From positions 1-46,447 of the forward strand of contig CBFICL010000004.1 in NCBI GenBank assembly GCA_965661165.1: 46,447 nt of DNA, in the 5' to 3' direction. This document shows positions 16,810-25,964 of this stretch, one piece after another; the first letter of the stretch is position 1; every line of letters starts with the position of its first letter. The notes beneath the pieces are model-generated. The model saw only the letters and a program-made list of their open reading frames with translations, searched no databases and had not been told where the DNA came from. A program made the translations under genes and the position numbers. Source of the stretch: Hepatobacter sp965661165 (GTDB taxonomy: Bacteria > Pseudomonadota > Alphaproteobacteria > Holosporales > Hepatobacteraceae).

Positions 16810-18246
16810 TCACGATGCTTTCGGTTGCACAGATTCTTCCTCTTCAAGGCGCTTTTCAATCCCTTCTAAAGAAAACGTTTCCTCTTGTTGAGGTTTATTT
16901 TTTTCAATCAATGCGCGTACAATTTTATCTTCGAACAAAGGGCCTTTCAAAGCGTCAACGGCGGCCGGATTTTTTTGATAATAGGCCAACACCTGTTGCT
17001 CGCGGCCAGGATGCTGCTGCATCTCGGCTATGATGGCGCCTTTAAGCTCCTCTTCCGTCAAAGAAACACCCAAAGTGTCTCCAAGCCCTGACAACACAAA
17101 CCCCAGGCACACACGGCGGTGGGATACGTTCTTAAAAAAGGTGTCCAGTTCTTTCTCCGTTTTATCAAACGTCTTTTGAAGGGCTTCTGCATGAGCTTTG
17201 GCAGCTTTTTTATCCTCAGGTGATGCCGACGACGGCACAGCCTGTCCAAAGGTTTTTGGCATATCACGTACAGGCAACCCGGCCTCCAGCCACGCTGTCT
17301 GCCAAAGTTTGTAGTATTCATCCTTTACAAGGCTCTCAGGCATATCCTGGGTGTTATGTTGGGCCAAATAATCAAGGATTTGTCTTTTCAGCCAAAAGAA
17401 AGAAAGTTTTTCAGCCTTTGCATTCAACTCGTCTTGCGCTTTTTTACGCACATCATCCATCGCCTTAACACCCAAAGCTTCGGGCAGATCCTCAACCCCT
17501 GCTAAGGCTGTGCGCTCCTTCACCGCCACCACAGTATATTTGGTGGGCACTTTTTTACCGGCAAGGGTTTTATCAGCCTCTGATTTGGGAATTGGTGTTT
17601 TTCTTTCCACCACATCCCCTGGTTTCACACCCACACATTTTTTGAAAAGGGCTTCCCCCATATCCTGCTCGTGCACCCAAAGCTCCATACCTTCCATGGT
17701 TTGCACAGGTTTGCCTGGTGGCGTCACCTCGACATTCACCACCATAACATCACCGGGCTTACTGGGTCTTTTGACCTCTACAGATTTTTTGTAGTTTTGA
17801 GCCCATGTCTCTAGCACGTCATCCACATCTTTGTCTTTTATAGATATTTTTGCTTGCGACAATGTCAGGCCATCCAAAGACACCTTGCCCACCTGCGGTT
17901 TCAGATCAAAGGCAACAGAAAACACCAGGGCCGCGTCCATATCTTGAAGAGAAGGTTGTGAAACGATGGCATAGTCAGGCTGTCGGGCCACCTCAATGTT
18001 TTTTGCCTTAAAGAAACGTGCACCTTCATCAGAAACCGCGCGAGAAATCGCTTCACGTAAGGCATGTTCACCAAACTTAGCCCTGAGGATGGGCAGAGGA
18101 ATCTTACCAGGTCGAAATCCTGCTATCTTTTGCTGTGATCCCCAACGGCGGAGCTCATCCTCAAACAAACCTTGAACCACGTTGGCTGCCACGGTGATCT
18201 CCACCTTTTGATAGAGTCCGCGTTTTTCAATTTCCTTGACTGACAT
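16810..18246 (-). CDS. tig: trigger factor
   Basis: 478-residue ribosome-associated chaperone and peptidyl-prolyl isomerase. The ribosome-binding signature is seen as 'IAGFRPGKIPLPILRAKFG' near residue 45. The PPIase domain ('PSKPGDVMVVNVEV') is followed by a long helical C-terminal arm domain. The acidic Glu-rich tail ('EKRLEEEES') is typical. It is slightly longer than most trigger factors owing to Ala/Lys-rich insertions near residue 340. First gene of the tig-clpP-clpX-lon cluster, 31 bp downstream of tRNA-Leu on the same strand. Confidence 0.95.
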   Translation of the reverse strand: MSVKEIEKRGLYQKVEITVAANVVQGLFEDELRRWGSQQKIAGFRPGKIPLPILRAKFGEHALREAISRAVSDEGARFFKAKNIEVARQPDYAIVSQPSLQDMDAALVFSVAFDLKPQVGKVSLDGLTLSQAKISIKDKDVDDVLETWAQNYKKSVEVKRPSKPGDVMVVNVEVTPPGKPVQTMEGMELWVHEQDMGEALFKKCVGVKPGDVVERKTPIPKSEADKTLAGKKVPTKYTVVAVKERTALAGVEDLPEALGVKAMDDVRKKAQDELNAKAEKLSFFWLKRQILDYLAQHNTQDMPESLVKDEYYKLWQTAWLEAGLPVRDMPKTFGQAVPSSASPEDKKAAKAHAEALQKTFDKTEKELDTFFKNVSHRRVCLGFVLSGLGDTLGVSLTEEELKGAIIAEMQQHPGREQQVLAYYQKNPAAVDALKGPLFEDKIVRALIEKNKPQQEETFSLEGIEKRLEEEESVQPKAS

Positions 18247-18276
18247 GTTGTCCTTTCACCTATCACACAACGTCCT

Positions 18277-18361
<85 letters not shown>

Positions 18362-18465
18362 CTTAAAAAATATTTTCCTCGCCAGATATCTTTTCAGATC
18401 TCTTGACTTTACCCATCAAACGTTGACACTCTCCCCACAGTTAATCCTTTCCACGCGAGGTGTCA

Positions 18466-19260
18466 ATGACACACGAAGACCTTATTCACGATTGTTGGGA
18501 GCAAGGCACAGTCCCTTCTGACTCTGTTTTTAAGGATATTCTAGACAATCTTGATGAAGGAAAGCTTTGTGTTATATCAAAAAAAGATAATGGTTGGCAC
18601 GTCAACGCTTGGATCAAAAAGGCTATTTTGCTTTACTTCCGACACCACAAAAGCATATGCATGACCACGGGTGGACAGGCCTTTTATGATAAAATCTCCC
18701 TTAAATGTGAGGGGTGGGATGAGCAGCGTTTTGAGGCCGCCGGGTTTCGGATGACGCCGGGGGCCACCGTCAGGCGTGGCGCGTATGTGGCGCCGTCGTG
18801 CGTGGTGATGCCCAGCTTTATCAACATCGGTGCGTTTGTGGACGAGGGCACCATGATTGACAACATGGCGTATGTGGGATCATGCGCGTTTGTGGGCAAG
18901 CGCTGCCATATTTCAGGGTCGGCCGGGTTAGGCGGCGTGCTTGAGCCCATTCAAGGGACCCCCGTCATTGTGGAGGATGAGTGCTTTGTGGGCGCAGGGT
19001 GTCAAATTGTGGAAGGCGTCCGCATCGGCCATGGCTCTGTCATTGGCATGGGAACCACCCTAGGGCAATCCACAAAAATCATCGATCGCCGCACAGGCAA
19101 GCGCTATCAAGGGGAGGTGCCTCCTTATTCTGTGGTGGTACCCGGCAGTTATGCAGACAGCCATCAGCCAGGGCTCGCCCTTCACTGCGCCGTGATTGTC
19201 AAAACCGTGGACGCCCAGGTTCGCGCAAAAACGGCGGTCAATGAGCTGTTGAGGACATAA
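18466..19260 (+). CDS. dapD: tetrahydrodipicolinate N-succinyltransferase DapD
   Basis: 264-residue left-handed beta-helix acyltransferase that succinylates 2,3,4,5-tetrahydrodipicolinate in the succinylase branch of diaminopimelate/lysine synthesis. Hexapeptide-repeat turns are visible ('GATVRRGAYVAPSCVVMPS', 'GAFVDEGTMIDN', 'EDECFVGAGCQIVEGVRIG'), and the signature 'FRMTPGATVRRGA' is intact. The ATG at 18466 sits 5 bp after GCGAGG, better than the GTG two codons earlier. dapE follows after 5 bp, so the pair forms a two-gene operon supplying diaminopimelate for peptidoglycan, implying that the organism still makes a cell wall. Confidence 0.95.
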   Translation: MTHEDLIHDCWEQGTVPSDSVFKDILDNLDEGKLCVISKKDNGWHVNAWIKKAILLYFRHHKSICMTTGGQAFYDKISLKCEGWDEQRFEAAGFRMTPGATVRRGAYVAPSCVVMPSFINIGAFVDEGTMIDNMAYVGSCAFVGKRCHISGSAGLGGVLEPIQGTPVIVEDECFVGAGCQIVEGVRIGHGSVIGMGTTLGQSTKIIDRRTGKRYQGEVPPYSVVVPGSYADSHQPGLALHCAVIVKTVDAQVRAKTAVNELLRT

Positions 19261-19265
19261 AGGTC

Positions 19266-20570
19266 ATGAACCTTCTCACCACCCTAGCCCAAAAGCTTAT
19301 ACGCGCCCAAAGCATCACGCCAGATCCTGCCGAAACTTTTGATATCATCGGCAGCTTTCTCAAAAACAAAGGCTTTACCCTTACGTTTCAACGTTATGAA
19401 TCTGTGACCAACATGTGGGCTTGTAAAGATTTTTCACCCCAAAACCCTAATGTCAAACGTAACACCAAACACTTGATGTTTTTAGGTCATGTCGACGTAG
19501 TGCCAGCTGGCCCTTTTCAAGGATGGACGCACCCTCCCTTTAGCGGGGAGGTTCATGATCAGGTGCTGTGGGGTCGCGGCGCTGTGGACATGAAAGGGGC
19601 GCTAGCTTCCTTTTTGGCGGTGCTAGATACCTATGAACCCGCCGCCGGCACCCTGAGTTTGCTGCTTACCAGCGATGAAGAGGGCCCCGCCTGTCACGGC
19701 ATCAAAAAAATGGTGCCCTGGATGACAGCCCACGCATCGGACCGCTTTCCCCCTGACCTTTGTTTGGTGGGAGAACCCACCAGTGATGTGTTTATTGGTG
19801 ATAGCCTCAAAATTGGACGCCGTGGCAGCCTGACGGGCACATTAACGGTTCGGGGGGAAAGCGCGCATATCGCCTATCCTGAGAAAGGGGTTAACCCCCT
19901 CCCCTCATTGCTAGCTGCTTTGCATCACCTGCATCACGAACTGCCTCAACGATTGGGGGCGTCCGCTTCTCTCTCACCCAACCCACCAAACACCACCACA
20001 CCCACGAAAGCAAAGGAAGCAAAGGTGACCCCCGCAGGCAACACATGTTATCTCGATGAAGGGTATGGACCGTTTGCGCCCTCTCACTTCACCCTCACGG
20101 GCCTTGAAAGCGATACGCGCGTGATGAACATGCCGCCCTCTGAAGGCACCGCCCACTTTGGCATACGTTTTAACCCACACCATCAAGGAAGTGCTCTTAA
20201 ACGACATATTCGCGACATTGTATCGCACGTGCTTCCTGAGAATTATGACCTCTCGTTATCCCTTCACGGCGAAGCTGACCTTGTGCGCGATGAAAAGACG
20301 ATTTCTTTGCTAAGCCACGCCATCAAAAACATCACCCACAAAGACCCGAAGCTGATCACAAACGGGGGCACAAGCGATGGACGCTTTTTCACCAACCTAT
20401 GCCCTGCCATCGAGCTGGGCCTTAAGTGCGACACCATGCACCAAGTCAATGAACGCGTGCCGTTAGACGACCTGGCGACGCTCAGCACCCTTTACACCTC
20501 GGTGCTATCATCCTTTTTTGACAATGAGGTAGCCTCCTCTAACACGGCGACCGCTTTTTCAAGCTCTTGA
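19266..20570 (+). CDS. dapE: succinyl-diaminopimelate desuccinylase DapE
   Basis: M20-family dinuclear zinc hydrolase that removes succinate from N-succinyl-L,L-diaminopimelate. Metal ligands are visible in 'FLGHVDVVPAG' (His), 'GRGAVDMKGALA' (Asp bridging) and 'TSDEEGPA' (Glu pair); the last His is in the 'CDTMHQVNERV' motif, and 'NGGTSDGRF' is the dimer/substrate loop. At 434 residues it is some 50 longer than usual: a low-complexity insert with 'SPNPPNTTTPTKAKEAK' lies near residue 240 in the lid domain. The 3' end overlaps the convergent gene by 79 bp. Confidence 0.95.
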   Translation: MNLLTTLAQKLIRAQSITPDPAETFDIIGSFLKNKGFTLTFQRYESVTNMWACKDFSPQNPNVKRNTKHLMFLGHVDVVPAGPFQGWTHPPFSGEVHDQVLWGRGAVDMKGALASFLAVLDTYEPAAGTLSLLLTSDEEGPACHGIKKMVPWMTAHASDRFPPDLCLVGEPTSDVFIGDSLKIGRRGSLTGTLTVRGESAHIAYPEKGVNPLPSLLAALHHLHHELPQRLGASASLSPNPPNTTTPTKAKEAKVTPAGNTCYLDEGYGPFAPSHFTLTGLESDTRVMNMPPSEGTAHFGIRFNPHHQGSALKRHIRDIVSHVLPENYDLSLSLHGEADLVRDEKTISLLSHAIKNITHKDPKLITNGGTSDGRFFTNLCPAIELGLKCDTMHQVNERVPLDDLATLSTLYTSVLSSFFDNEVASSNTATAFSSS

Positions 20571-20881
20571 TCTGAAAGCGTGTCAAGGGACCACAAAGGG
20601 TGAGACGCCTTAGCTTCGCGGAAAAAACCCTTCTCTTTTCCGATCAGTTCTTTCGCTTTCAAGGCTGCAGCAAAATTCCCCGCCAAAAGGGCGGCCTGAA
20701 AAAGCATATCAAGATCATGAGAAAATTTTTCACGGACACCACCAGAAAATTTAACAATGCGCGCTGGGCCGCGCTGATTCTTTTTTGTAGGTGCGATCAT
20801 GGGAAGGTCATATGCGTGATGACTCTTGACCTCAAGATACAGGATGCTAGGATAAAAAGGTAGAGAATTAACCTTTTGCAA
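20492..20881 (-). CDS. conserved-looking small protein, unknown function
   Basis: Up to 129 residues. The core 'LDMLFQAALLAGNFAAALKAKELIG' is a helical Ala-rich segment with alternating small and large residues, followed by a charged helix 'LSDQELEKAVAVLEEAT'. I do not recognise the family; similar helical segments occur in small-terminase-like and other short alphaproteobacterial proteins. The longest frame starts with TTG at 20881; an ATG at 20800 gives a 102-residue version starting MIAPTKKNQRG, which may be the real product. The last 79 bp overlap dapE in antisense. Confidence 0.55.
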   Translation of the reverse strand: MQKVNSLPFYPSILYLEVKSHHAYDLPMIAPTKKNQRGPARIVKFSGGVREKFSHDLDMLFQAALLAGNFAAALKAKELIGKEKGFFREAKASHPLWSLDTLSDQELEKAVAVLEEATSLSKKDDSTEV

Positions 20882-21040
20882 GGTTTTTTTTTCTAGATTT
20901 TGCTAGGATTTAAGAAGAATTTTTGTGCTTCCCATTATTTTTCCCTATGCTGTCTGTGGACATTGTGTGACCTTGCTATTGACGTTGCAAACGATGTGGT
21001 GCCCCGTGGGCGAAGATTTCTCTGGTGAGACAATCTTATT

Positions 21041-22318
21041 GTGATTATCTTGTTTTTTGTTGTGGGCGGGCTTTGCCTTTTCTCAGGGGTCTTATCTGCT
21101 GCTGAAACGTCCCTGACAGCTGCATCACGTATACGCCTTCACCAGCTTAACAACCAGGGCTTTGGCCATGCGGAAACAGCCCTTTCTTTACAAAAAAATA
21201 TGACGCAGGTAATTGCCACCTTGTTGCTGGCCAACACGATGTCTCTCACCTCCCTCACCGCACTGGCCACCACCCTTTTTACCCAATGGATGGGTGAAGT
21301 GGGTGTGTTCTATGCCGCCCTCTTGCTGAGCGCTTTTATCACGATCTATCTTGAGGTCTTGCCCAAAATCTTTGTTTTTTCCAGGGCTGAGCGTGTGTCC
21401 ATGGGGTTGGCGCCCTTTGTTTCTGTATTGGTGAAGGTCTTTAAGCCCCTCACACGGCTCGTAGACAGCTTAGCGCACATGTCGCTTAAAATCTTTGGGT
21501 TCTCCACGCAAAAAGGAGCAACACAGCTGCTGGGCCTTGAAGAGCTGCGCGGCGCCATTGATCTTTACCACCCCACAGATGGCACATCCAATGAACGGGT
21601 GATGCTGAAAAACATTCTGGATCTCACGCAAGTCACCGTATCAGAGGTGATGATTCACCGCAACCACATGTTTAGCTTGAATAAAAAGCTTGAAACAAAA
21701 AAATTGATCTCACGCGCCTTGGGTTCGCCCTTTACGCGTATCCCTTTATGGCAGGGTGACCCCGAAACCATTGTGGGACTTTTGCACATCAAAGCACTGG
21801 CACGGGCCCTGGAAAAAGAACCTGAAGAGCCTGTGGATATCAGCAAAATTCAAACAGAACCTTGGTTCATCCCTGAAACCACAACCCTCACCGACCAGCT
21901 ACGAGCTTTTAAAGAAAGGCGCGAGCATTTCTCATTTGTGGTCAATGAATATGGCGCCCTTACCGGCATGGTCACCTTAGAGGATATCTTGGAAGAGATT
22001 GTAGGCGACATTCAGGACGAACACGATGCCCCCATTGCCGGCGTCACGCCCTTGGCAAAGAACCGGTTTCTTGTGGATGGCAGCATGACCTTACGTGATT
22101 TAAGCCGTAATCATGGGTGGCACTTTTCAGACACCAAACCCACCACGCTGGCTGGCCTTATCCTTGACATTGCGGGCTATATCCCTAAAACCCGTCAGAC
22201 GTTTCACGTAGACCACTTTTCCATCAAGGTGGTAGAAAAACGGCGCAATCAAATCACCCGGCTTGAGGTGACACTCCACCCCACCCATGCGAGCAACCAC
22301 CAAGACAAAGCAACCTAG
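21041..22318 (+). CDS. CNNM/CorC-type transporter (DUF21-CBS-CorC_HlyC)
   Basis: 425-residue inner-membrane protein. The N-terminal 130 residues are a DUF21 domain of 3-4 helices with 'SGVLSAAETSLTAASRIRLHQL', the signature of the HlyC/CorC (CNNM) family. Two CBS domains follow (from 'VSEVMIHRNHM' to 'VTLEDILEEIVGDIQDEHD'), then a C-terminal CorC_HlyC ligand-binding domain. Members are linked to magnesium or cobalt efflux and homeostasis. It starts at GTG 21041, without a strong Shine-Dalgarno. A hairpin separates it from fliK. No other ion-transport gene is adjacent. Confidence 0.88.
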   Translation: MIILFFVVGGLCLFSGVLSAAETSLTAASRIRLHQLNNQGFGHAETALSLQKNMTQVIATLLLANTMSLTSLTALATTLFTQWMGEVGVFYAALLLSAFITIYLEVLPKIFVFSRAERVSMGLAPFVSVLVKVFKPLTRLVDSLAHMSLKIFGFSTQKGATQLLGLEELRGAIDLYHPTDGTSNERVMLKNILDLTQVTVSEVMIHRNHMFSLNKKLETKKLISRALGSPFTRIPLWQGDPETIVGLLHIKALARALEKEPEEPVDISKIQTEPWFIPETTTLTDQLRAFKERREHFSFVVNEYGALTGMVTLEDILEEIVGDIQDEHDAPIAGVTPLAKNRFLVDGSMTLRDLSRNHGWHFSDTKPTTLAGLILDIAGYIPKTRQTFHVDHFSIKVVEKRRNQITRLEVTLHPTHASNHQDKAT

Positions 22319-22331
22319 GCAACCAATCTAC

Positions 22332-22362
22332 AACGCTTTTTTTGTCAAAAATAAAGCGTTTT
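22332..22362 (+). terminator. probable terminator between the CorC-type gene and fliK
   Basis: AACGCTTT (22332-22339) pairs perfectly with AAAGCGTT (22353-22360), the stem extended by T-run/A-run pairing across the loop. The downstream T-run is short. Confidence 0.45.
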
Positions 22363-22407
22363 ATGAGACAGTCCACCTGACTTTCCTCATGTCCTACGTG
22401 TGTCTCT

Positions 22408-23388
22408 ATGTCTGTTTGCCAAGAAGTAACTTCCTTGCGAGAAGCCTCTCAAAATCCTGTAAGCGGGTTCACACAAACAGAAGACACAGATGATTTTGAT
22501 TTTGAATCCAGTTTCTCCCTATTCCTCCACACTTTTCAGACGAATCCTGACACACGCGCACCTGGATCGCTCCCCCCTGAAAAAACCCAGGAGCTAAGCC
22601 AGGAAACTGTGCCTTCTGATACGCAAACATATGAAGAAAAAGGCTCTTCTGAAATCGCCTCTCCTCTCTTAGTTGCGCGCGCGTCAAGCCAAAACACACC
22701 CCACAAGGCCCACGAGCAAGCCTTTCTTCCCCCCACTTTCTCAGAGCCAAGCCGTGAAACGATGGATCATCCGCCTTCTGTGAATCCACAGGATAGGTCT
22801 GTCAATCAAGACACCGCCCCAAGGGTTACCGAACGCGCTTTAGAAAGCACTCCGCTAGACAAGGAAGGAACGGCCCCGTCACAAAAGTCGTCTAAACCCT
22901 TGGCCAGTGTCTCAAGGCTGTTTTCGCCAGAAGCTGGCGCTGCTATCACCATACCCACAGTGTCTACAACACCGCCCCTCGTGTCTGCGGCCTCGATTTC
23001 GCCCTCCTTTTTGTTGAGCCAAGTCACCACAGCACTTCAAGGTGTGACCCATACAAGCCCGAGTGAGAACACCACCCTTGAGCTGACCCTTATTCCCCAA
23101 GAGCTGGGCCGTTTAACCATTGAAATGAACTTTGAGGGGCCGAACATGGAAGCCCTGTTTCACGGCAACACACACACGCTGCAGCTTTTGAAAACCCATC
23201 AACACCTTTTGATCGAAACGCTGTCTCATCAAGGCATTTCTGTGAAGAATCAAGGCCTTTCCTTTGGCAAAAACAATGATCCTGAACGCGAAACACCGCA
23301 GCCTGATCCCCCGCCTTCTGCGCCCTGGCTAGGCAAAAAAGCTGTAGGCGCCCTTTATCAACGACTCAAAGAAGGAATTTTTGCATGA
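22408..23388 (+). CDS. fliK: flagellar hook-length control protein FliK-like
   Basis: 326 residues. The first 210 are low-complexity and rich in Ser, Pro, Thr and Glu, as in FliK ruler domains. Residues about 215-295 match the FliK C-terminal (Flg_hook) domain: 'TLELTLIPQELGRLTIEM' then 'LQLLKTHQHLLIETLSHQGI'. FliK is exported and measures the hook, switching the export apparatus to late substrates. The stop overlaps the flgD start in ATGA, so the genes are translationally coupled. Total length is short for FliK, but the domain is complete. Confidence 0.82.
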   Translation: MSVCQEVTSLREASQNPVSGFTQTEDTDDFDFESSFSLFLHTFQTNPDTRAPGSLPPEKTQELSQETVPSDTQTYEEKGSSEIASPLLVARASSQNTPHKAHEQAFLPPTFSEPSRETMDHPPSVNPQDRSVNQDTAPRVTERALESTPLDKEGTAPSQKSSKPLASVSRLFSPEAGAAITIPTVSTTPPLVSAASISPSFLLSQVTTALQGVTHTSPSENTTLELTLIPQELGRLTIEMNFEGPNMEALFHGNTHTLQLLKTHQHLLIETLSHQGISVKNQGLSFGKNNDPERETPQPDPPPSAPWLGKKAVGALYQRLKEGIFA

Positions 23389-24143
23389 CCCCGCCACCCC
23401 CTTTAGCGGCCACCTCACCTGCGGCCTCCCAAGCGTTTTCCTCACCTCTTGAAGTGTGGGCCCACACGCAGCAAGCCAAACCCCATGGTGAGGCTGACAG
23501 TGCGCAAAAAAACAGCACCGAGCTATTTATGGCGATGCTTAAAAGCGTATCGAGCAACCCGTTAGGAGACACAGATCCCTCCAAAGGCATGCAGATCATC
23601 CAAGATATGATTCGTACCCAAGCCTCTATCAAAGAGGGCGAGCGGCTGAAAGACATGGTTCAGGCTTTGCAAGACAACAACCGCCTTCAGGCTGCCAATT
23701 TGGTGGGCAAGAGCGGGCAATTCTATACCAACAGCTTTTCTGTCAGCGCCAGTCACAAAGATGCTGTCTCTTATGAAGTGCCTGAAGGATCTCACCTTAA
23801 AGGCGTGGTGATTGATGTGTTTAATGGCTATGGGCAAAAGATTCAGCAATTGTCAGGCCCGGCCACCGATGGATTGCACACCCTCGATTCTTTGGTCAAC
23901 ACATTGCCTGAGGGGCGCTATCATCTTCAGGTATCCGGCACCTCTCATGACGATCGCGCGGTGGCGTTATCACCTCTGGTCACATCAAAGCTCACCCGCG
24001 TGGTGTTTGAAGGCGGCAAAATCTGGGCTGGCTCTTCGTCAAGCCAGCTGTTTCCTTTGGAAAACCTGAAAGGGCTTGCCCCTCACAGCGCCGCCATTCC
24101 ATCGATTTTAGAAGGAGCCCTTGCCCATGCCAACATCACCTAA
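23385..24143 (+). CDS. flgD: flagellar hook assembly (capping) protein FlgD
   Basis: 252 residues. After a variable N-terminus comes the FlgD region 'ELFMAMLKSVSSNPLGDTDPS', matching F-x-x-LL-x-x-LxxQDP, then 'QAANLVGKSGQFY' (typical A-x-x-x-x-G-x-x-V) and a C-terminal beta domain with 'GVVIDVFNGYGQKIQQL' and 'LPEGRYHLQVSG' (FlgD Ig-like/Tudor part). FlgD caps the growing hook and directs FlgE polymerisation. Overlaps fliK by 4 bp and flgE by 17 bp, so the three genes form one transcription unit. Confidence 0.9.
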   Translation: MTPPPPLAATSPAASQAFSSPLEVWAHTQQAKPHGEADSAQKNSTELFMAMLKSVSSNPLGDTDPSKGMQIIQDMIRTQASIKEGERLKDMVQALQDNNRLQAANLVGKSGQFYTNSFSVSASHKDAVSYEVPEGSHLKGVVIDVFNGYGQKIQQLSGPATDGLHTLDSLVNTLPEGRYHLQVSGTSHDDRAVALSPLVTSKLTRVVFEGGKIWAGSSSSQLFPLENLKGLAPHSAAIPSILEGALAHANIT

Positions 24144-25854
24144 CGAGATTGTTCGCTCTGTCCCCGCCTTTTGTACCCAAGGTGACGCCTCAGATATCTC
24201 TGCCACAGGCATGGATGTGTATGAAGAAGGCGTAGCTCACTTTGCCAAGCATTTGGCGAATGTAGAAACCATTGGGTATATGCACGACAACTTGTGCCAC
24301 CTGACCAATGGTCCCCATGGTGAAACCGTGCGCGGTGTGGAAATGAACAATTTTGATGTGAGTGCCAGAGGTCCGATGCGCCATACTGAACGTGAGCTCG
24401 ACATCGGCGTGCGCGGCCGTGGGTTTTTGTTGGTGGATGCGTCAGGCAGCGCGGATGAAAGCACCGACACCCTTCCGTGCGCCAAAACCACCGGCAGCTT
24501 TCAGGTGGATGCCAGCGGCTATGTCTATGACGAAGGGGGCAACACCTTGCTGGGCAAGAAAATTAACAATGATGGCAGTGTGGATCCCTGTAGCCTCATG
24601 TCTGATCTCGATCGCGTGAAAATGCCCATGACCTTTAACCAGGCCGATGCCACCGAAAATGTCAGATTCAACGGCATTTTACCTGCTGATAACGTGTCTC
24701 TTGGCGACACCCATGAAAGCGCTGTGGATGTGGCAGATTCACTCGGGGTAGGTCACCAATTTCGCTTTACCTGGACTTTTTTGGCCCCGCGCGTGTGGCA
24801 AATGACCCTTCAAGACTCCACCAACACACCGGTGTTTCAAGAGACCAATGGTGGTGACTCATGGGTCGATAGCAACAATGCCGATGGCCTTTTTGCCACC
24901 CGAGGTGGCGCTGTGGTGCACTTTACAGAAAATGGGGATTATAGCGGCGCTGTGGCAGCCGCAGATGCCAATTATGTGGCGTGGGATGATGCCTTGCGTG
25001 CCTATGAAGCAGCGAAGACCGTAAACGACCATGCCATCACCTTATTAGACACCAACCCCACCATGACCAAAGCTGATTTTGACGCTCAAATTGCGGCCTT
25101 TGCTCTCGCCACTTATCCTGCCAAAAATCTGGCTGTTGCAGATACCATTGAATATACATCCTCTCAAGACATTGTGGGGGACTTGACGGGCGTTGCCGGG
25201 GCAGTTGGGGTTGGAGGGCCCTTTGTAGATGTGGATGCCATCAAAACAGCCGGCACGACAGACATCACAGGCAAACAAACAACCCTTGGTAACACATGGA
25301 ACACCCTGTCTCCTCAATTCACACCTCAAAGCATGCCGCCTAAGGTGTTTGCCCAAGGCTGGCTCAACAGCGAAGGGGTACCTGTGGGTTCAGCGGACAG
25401 CACCATTGCCCTGGATCCCAGCACCATGGCTCTTTCTGGCAACCAATATCAACTGCAAACGCCTGAACAAGATGGGCGCATGGCCGCGCCTTTCAAGGGC
25501 ATCAACATCAGCGATACGGGGGTGATTTCTTCCGAATTTTTTGGTCAAGACCCCAAACCTGAATGGCAGTTGTTTCTGGTGAACTTTCCCAATAACAACG
25601 CCATGGAACAACATGGAAGAAACCTGCTGCTTCCCACCACTGAGTGCGGCGATCCTTATGTGCTTTCCACTCCGCTCACCTCCAATTTGGGGGCCACGCA
25701 GGCCAAATCCCTTGTGACATCCAATGTGGACGATACCAAGACCATGCTGGGGAGCCAAAAAATGTCAATGGCCACACAAATGAACACCACGGTGTTCAAA
25801 ATCGCGGTGGATCTTGACAAGTTCATTATTGGCATGATCTCACAAACAGCGTAA
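24127..25854 (+). CDS. flgE: flagellar hook protein FlgE
   Basis: About 575 residues. The N-terminal rod/hook motif is divergent but recognisable ('FAKHLANVETIGYM' for the usual S-NN-I-ANVNTTGFK); 'RELDIGVRGRGFLLVD' and 'GSFQVDASGYVYDEGGNTLLG' are the FlgE D1 hallmarks. The C-terminal helix 'DTKTMLGSQKMSMATQMNT' completes the coiled core. The central part (about residues 270-400) is Ala/Asp/Thr-rich and unlike its counterparts, typical of the exposed variable domain. The ATG at 24127 has AGGAG 9 bp upstream. No other flagellar gene follows: an isolated fliK-flgD-flgE block. Confidence 0.88.
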   Translation: MPTSPNEIVRSVPAFCTQGDASDISATGMDVYEEGVAHFAKHLANVETIGYMHDNLCHLTNGPHGETVRGVEMNNFDVSARGPMRHTERELDIGVRGRGFLLVDASGSADESTDTLPCAKTTGSFQVDASGYVYDEGGNTLLGKKINNDGSVDPCSLMSDLDRVKMPMTFNQADATENVRFNGILPADNVSLGDTHESAVDVADSLGVGHQFRFTWTFLAPRVWQMTLQDSTNTPVFQETNGGDSWVDSNNADGLFATRGGAVVHFTENGDYSGAVAAADANYVAWDDALRAYEAAKTVNDHAITLLDTNPTMTKADFDAQIAAFALATYPAKNLAVADTIEYTSSQDIVGDLTGVAGAVGVGGPFVDVDAIKTAGTTDITGKQTTLGNTWNTLSPQFTPQSMPPKVFAQGWLNSEGVPVGSADSTIALDPSTMALSGNQYQLQTPEQDGRMAAPFKGINISDTGVISSEFFGQDPKPEWQLFLVNFPNNNAMEQHGRNLLLPTTECGDPYVLSTPLTSNLGATQAKSLVTSNVDDTKTMLGSQKMSMATQMNTTVFKIAVDLDKFIIGMISQTA

Positions 25855-25964
25855 CCCTTCCCCGAACAAAAAATACACCTAAATCAGAAATTTATCTTAA
25901 TCTATTGTTTTTTTTTGGAAAAAATGAAACAGTGACGGGTAATAGAAATTCTTTTCATGAATGC

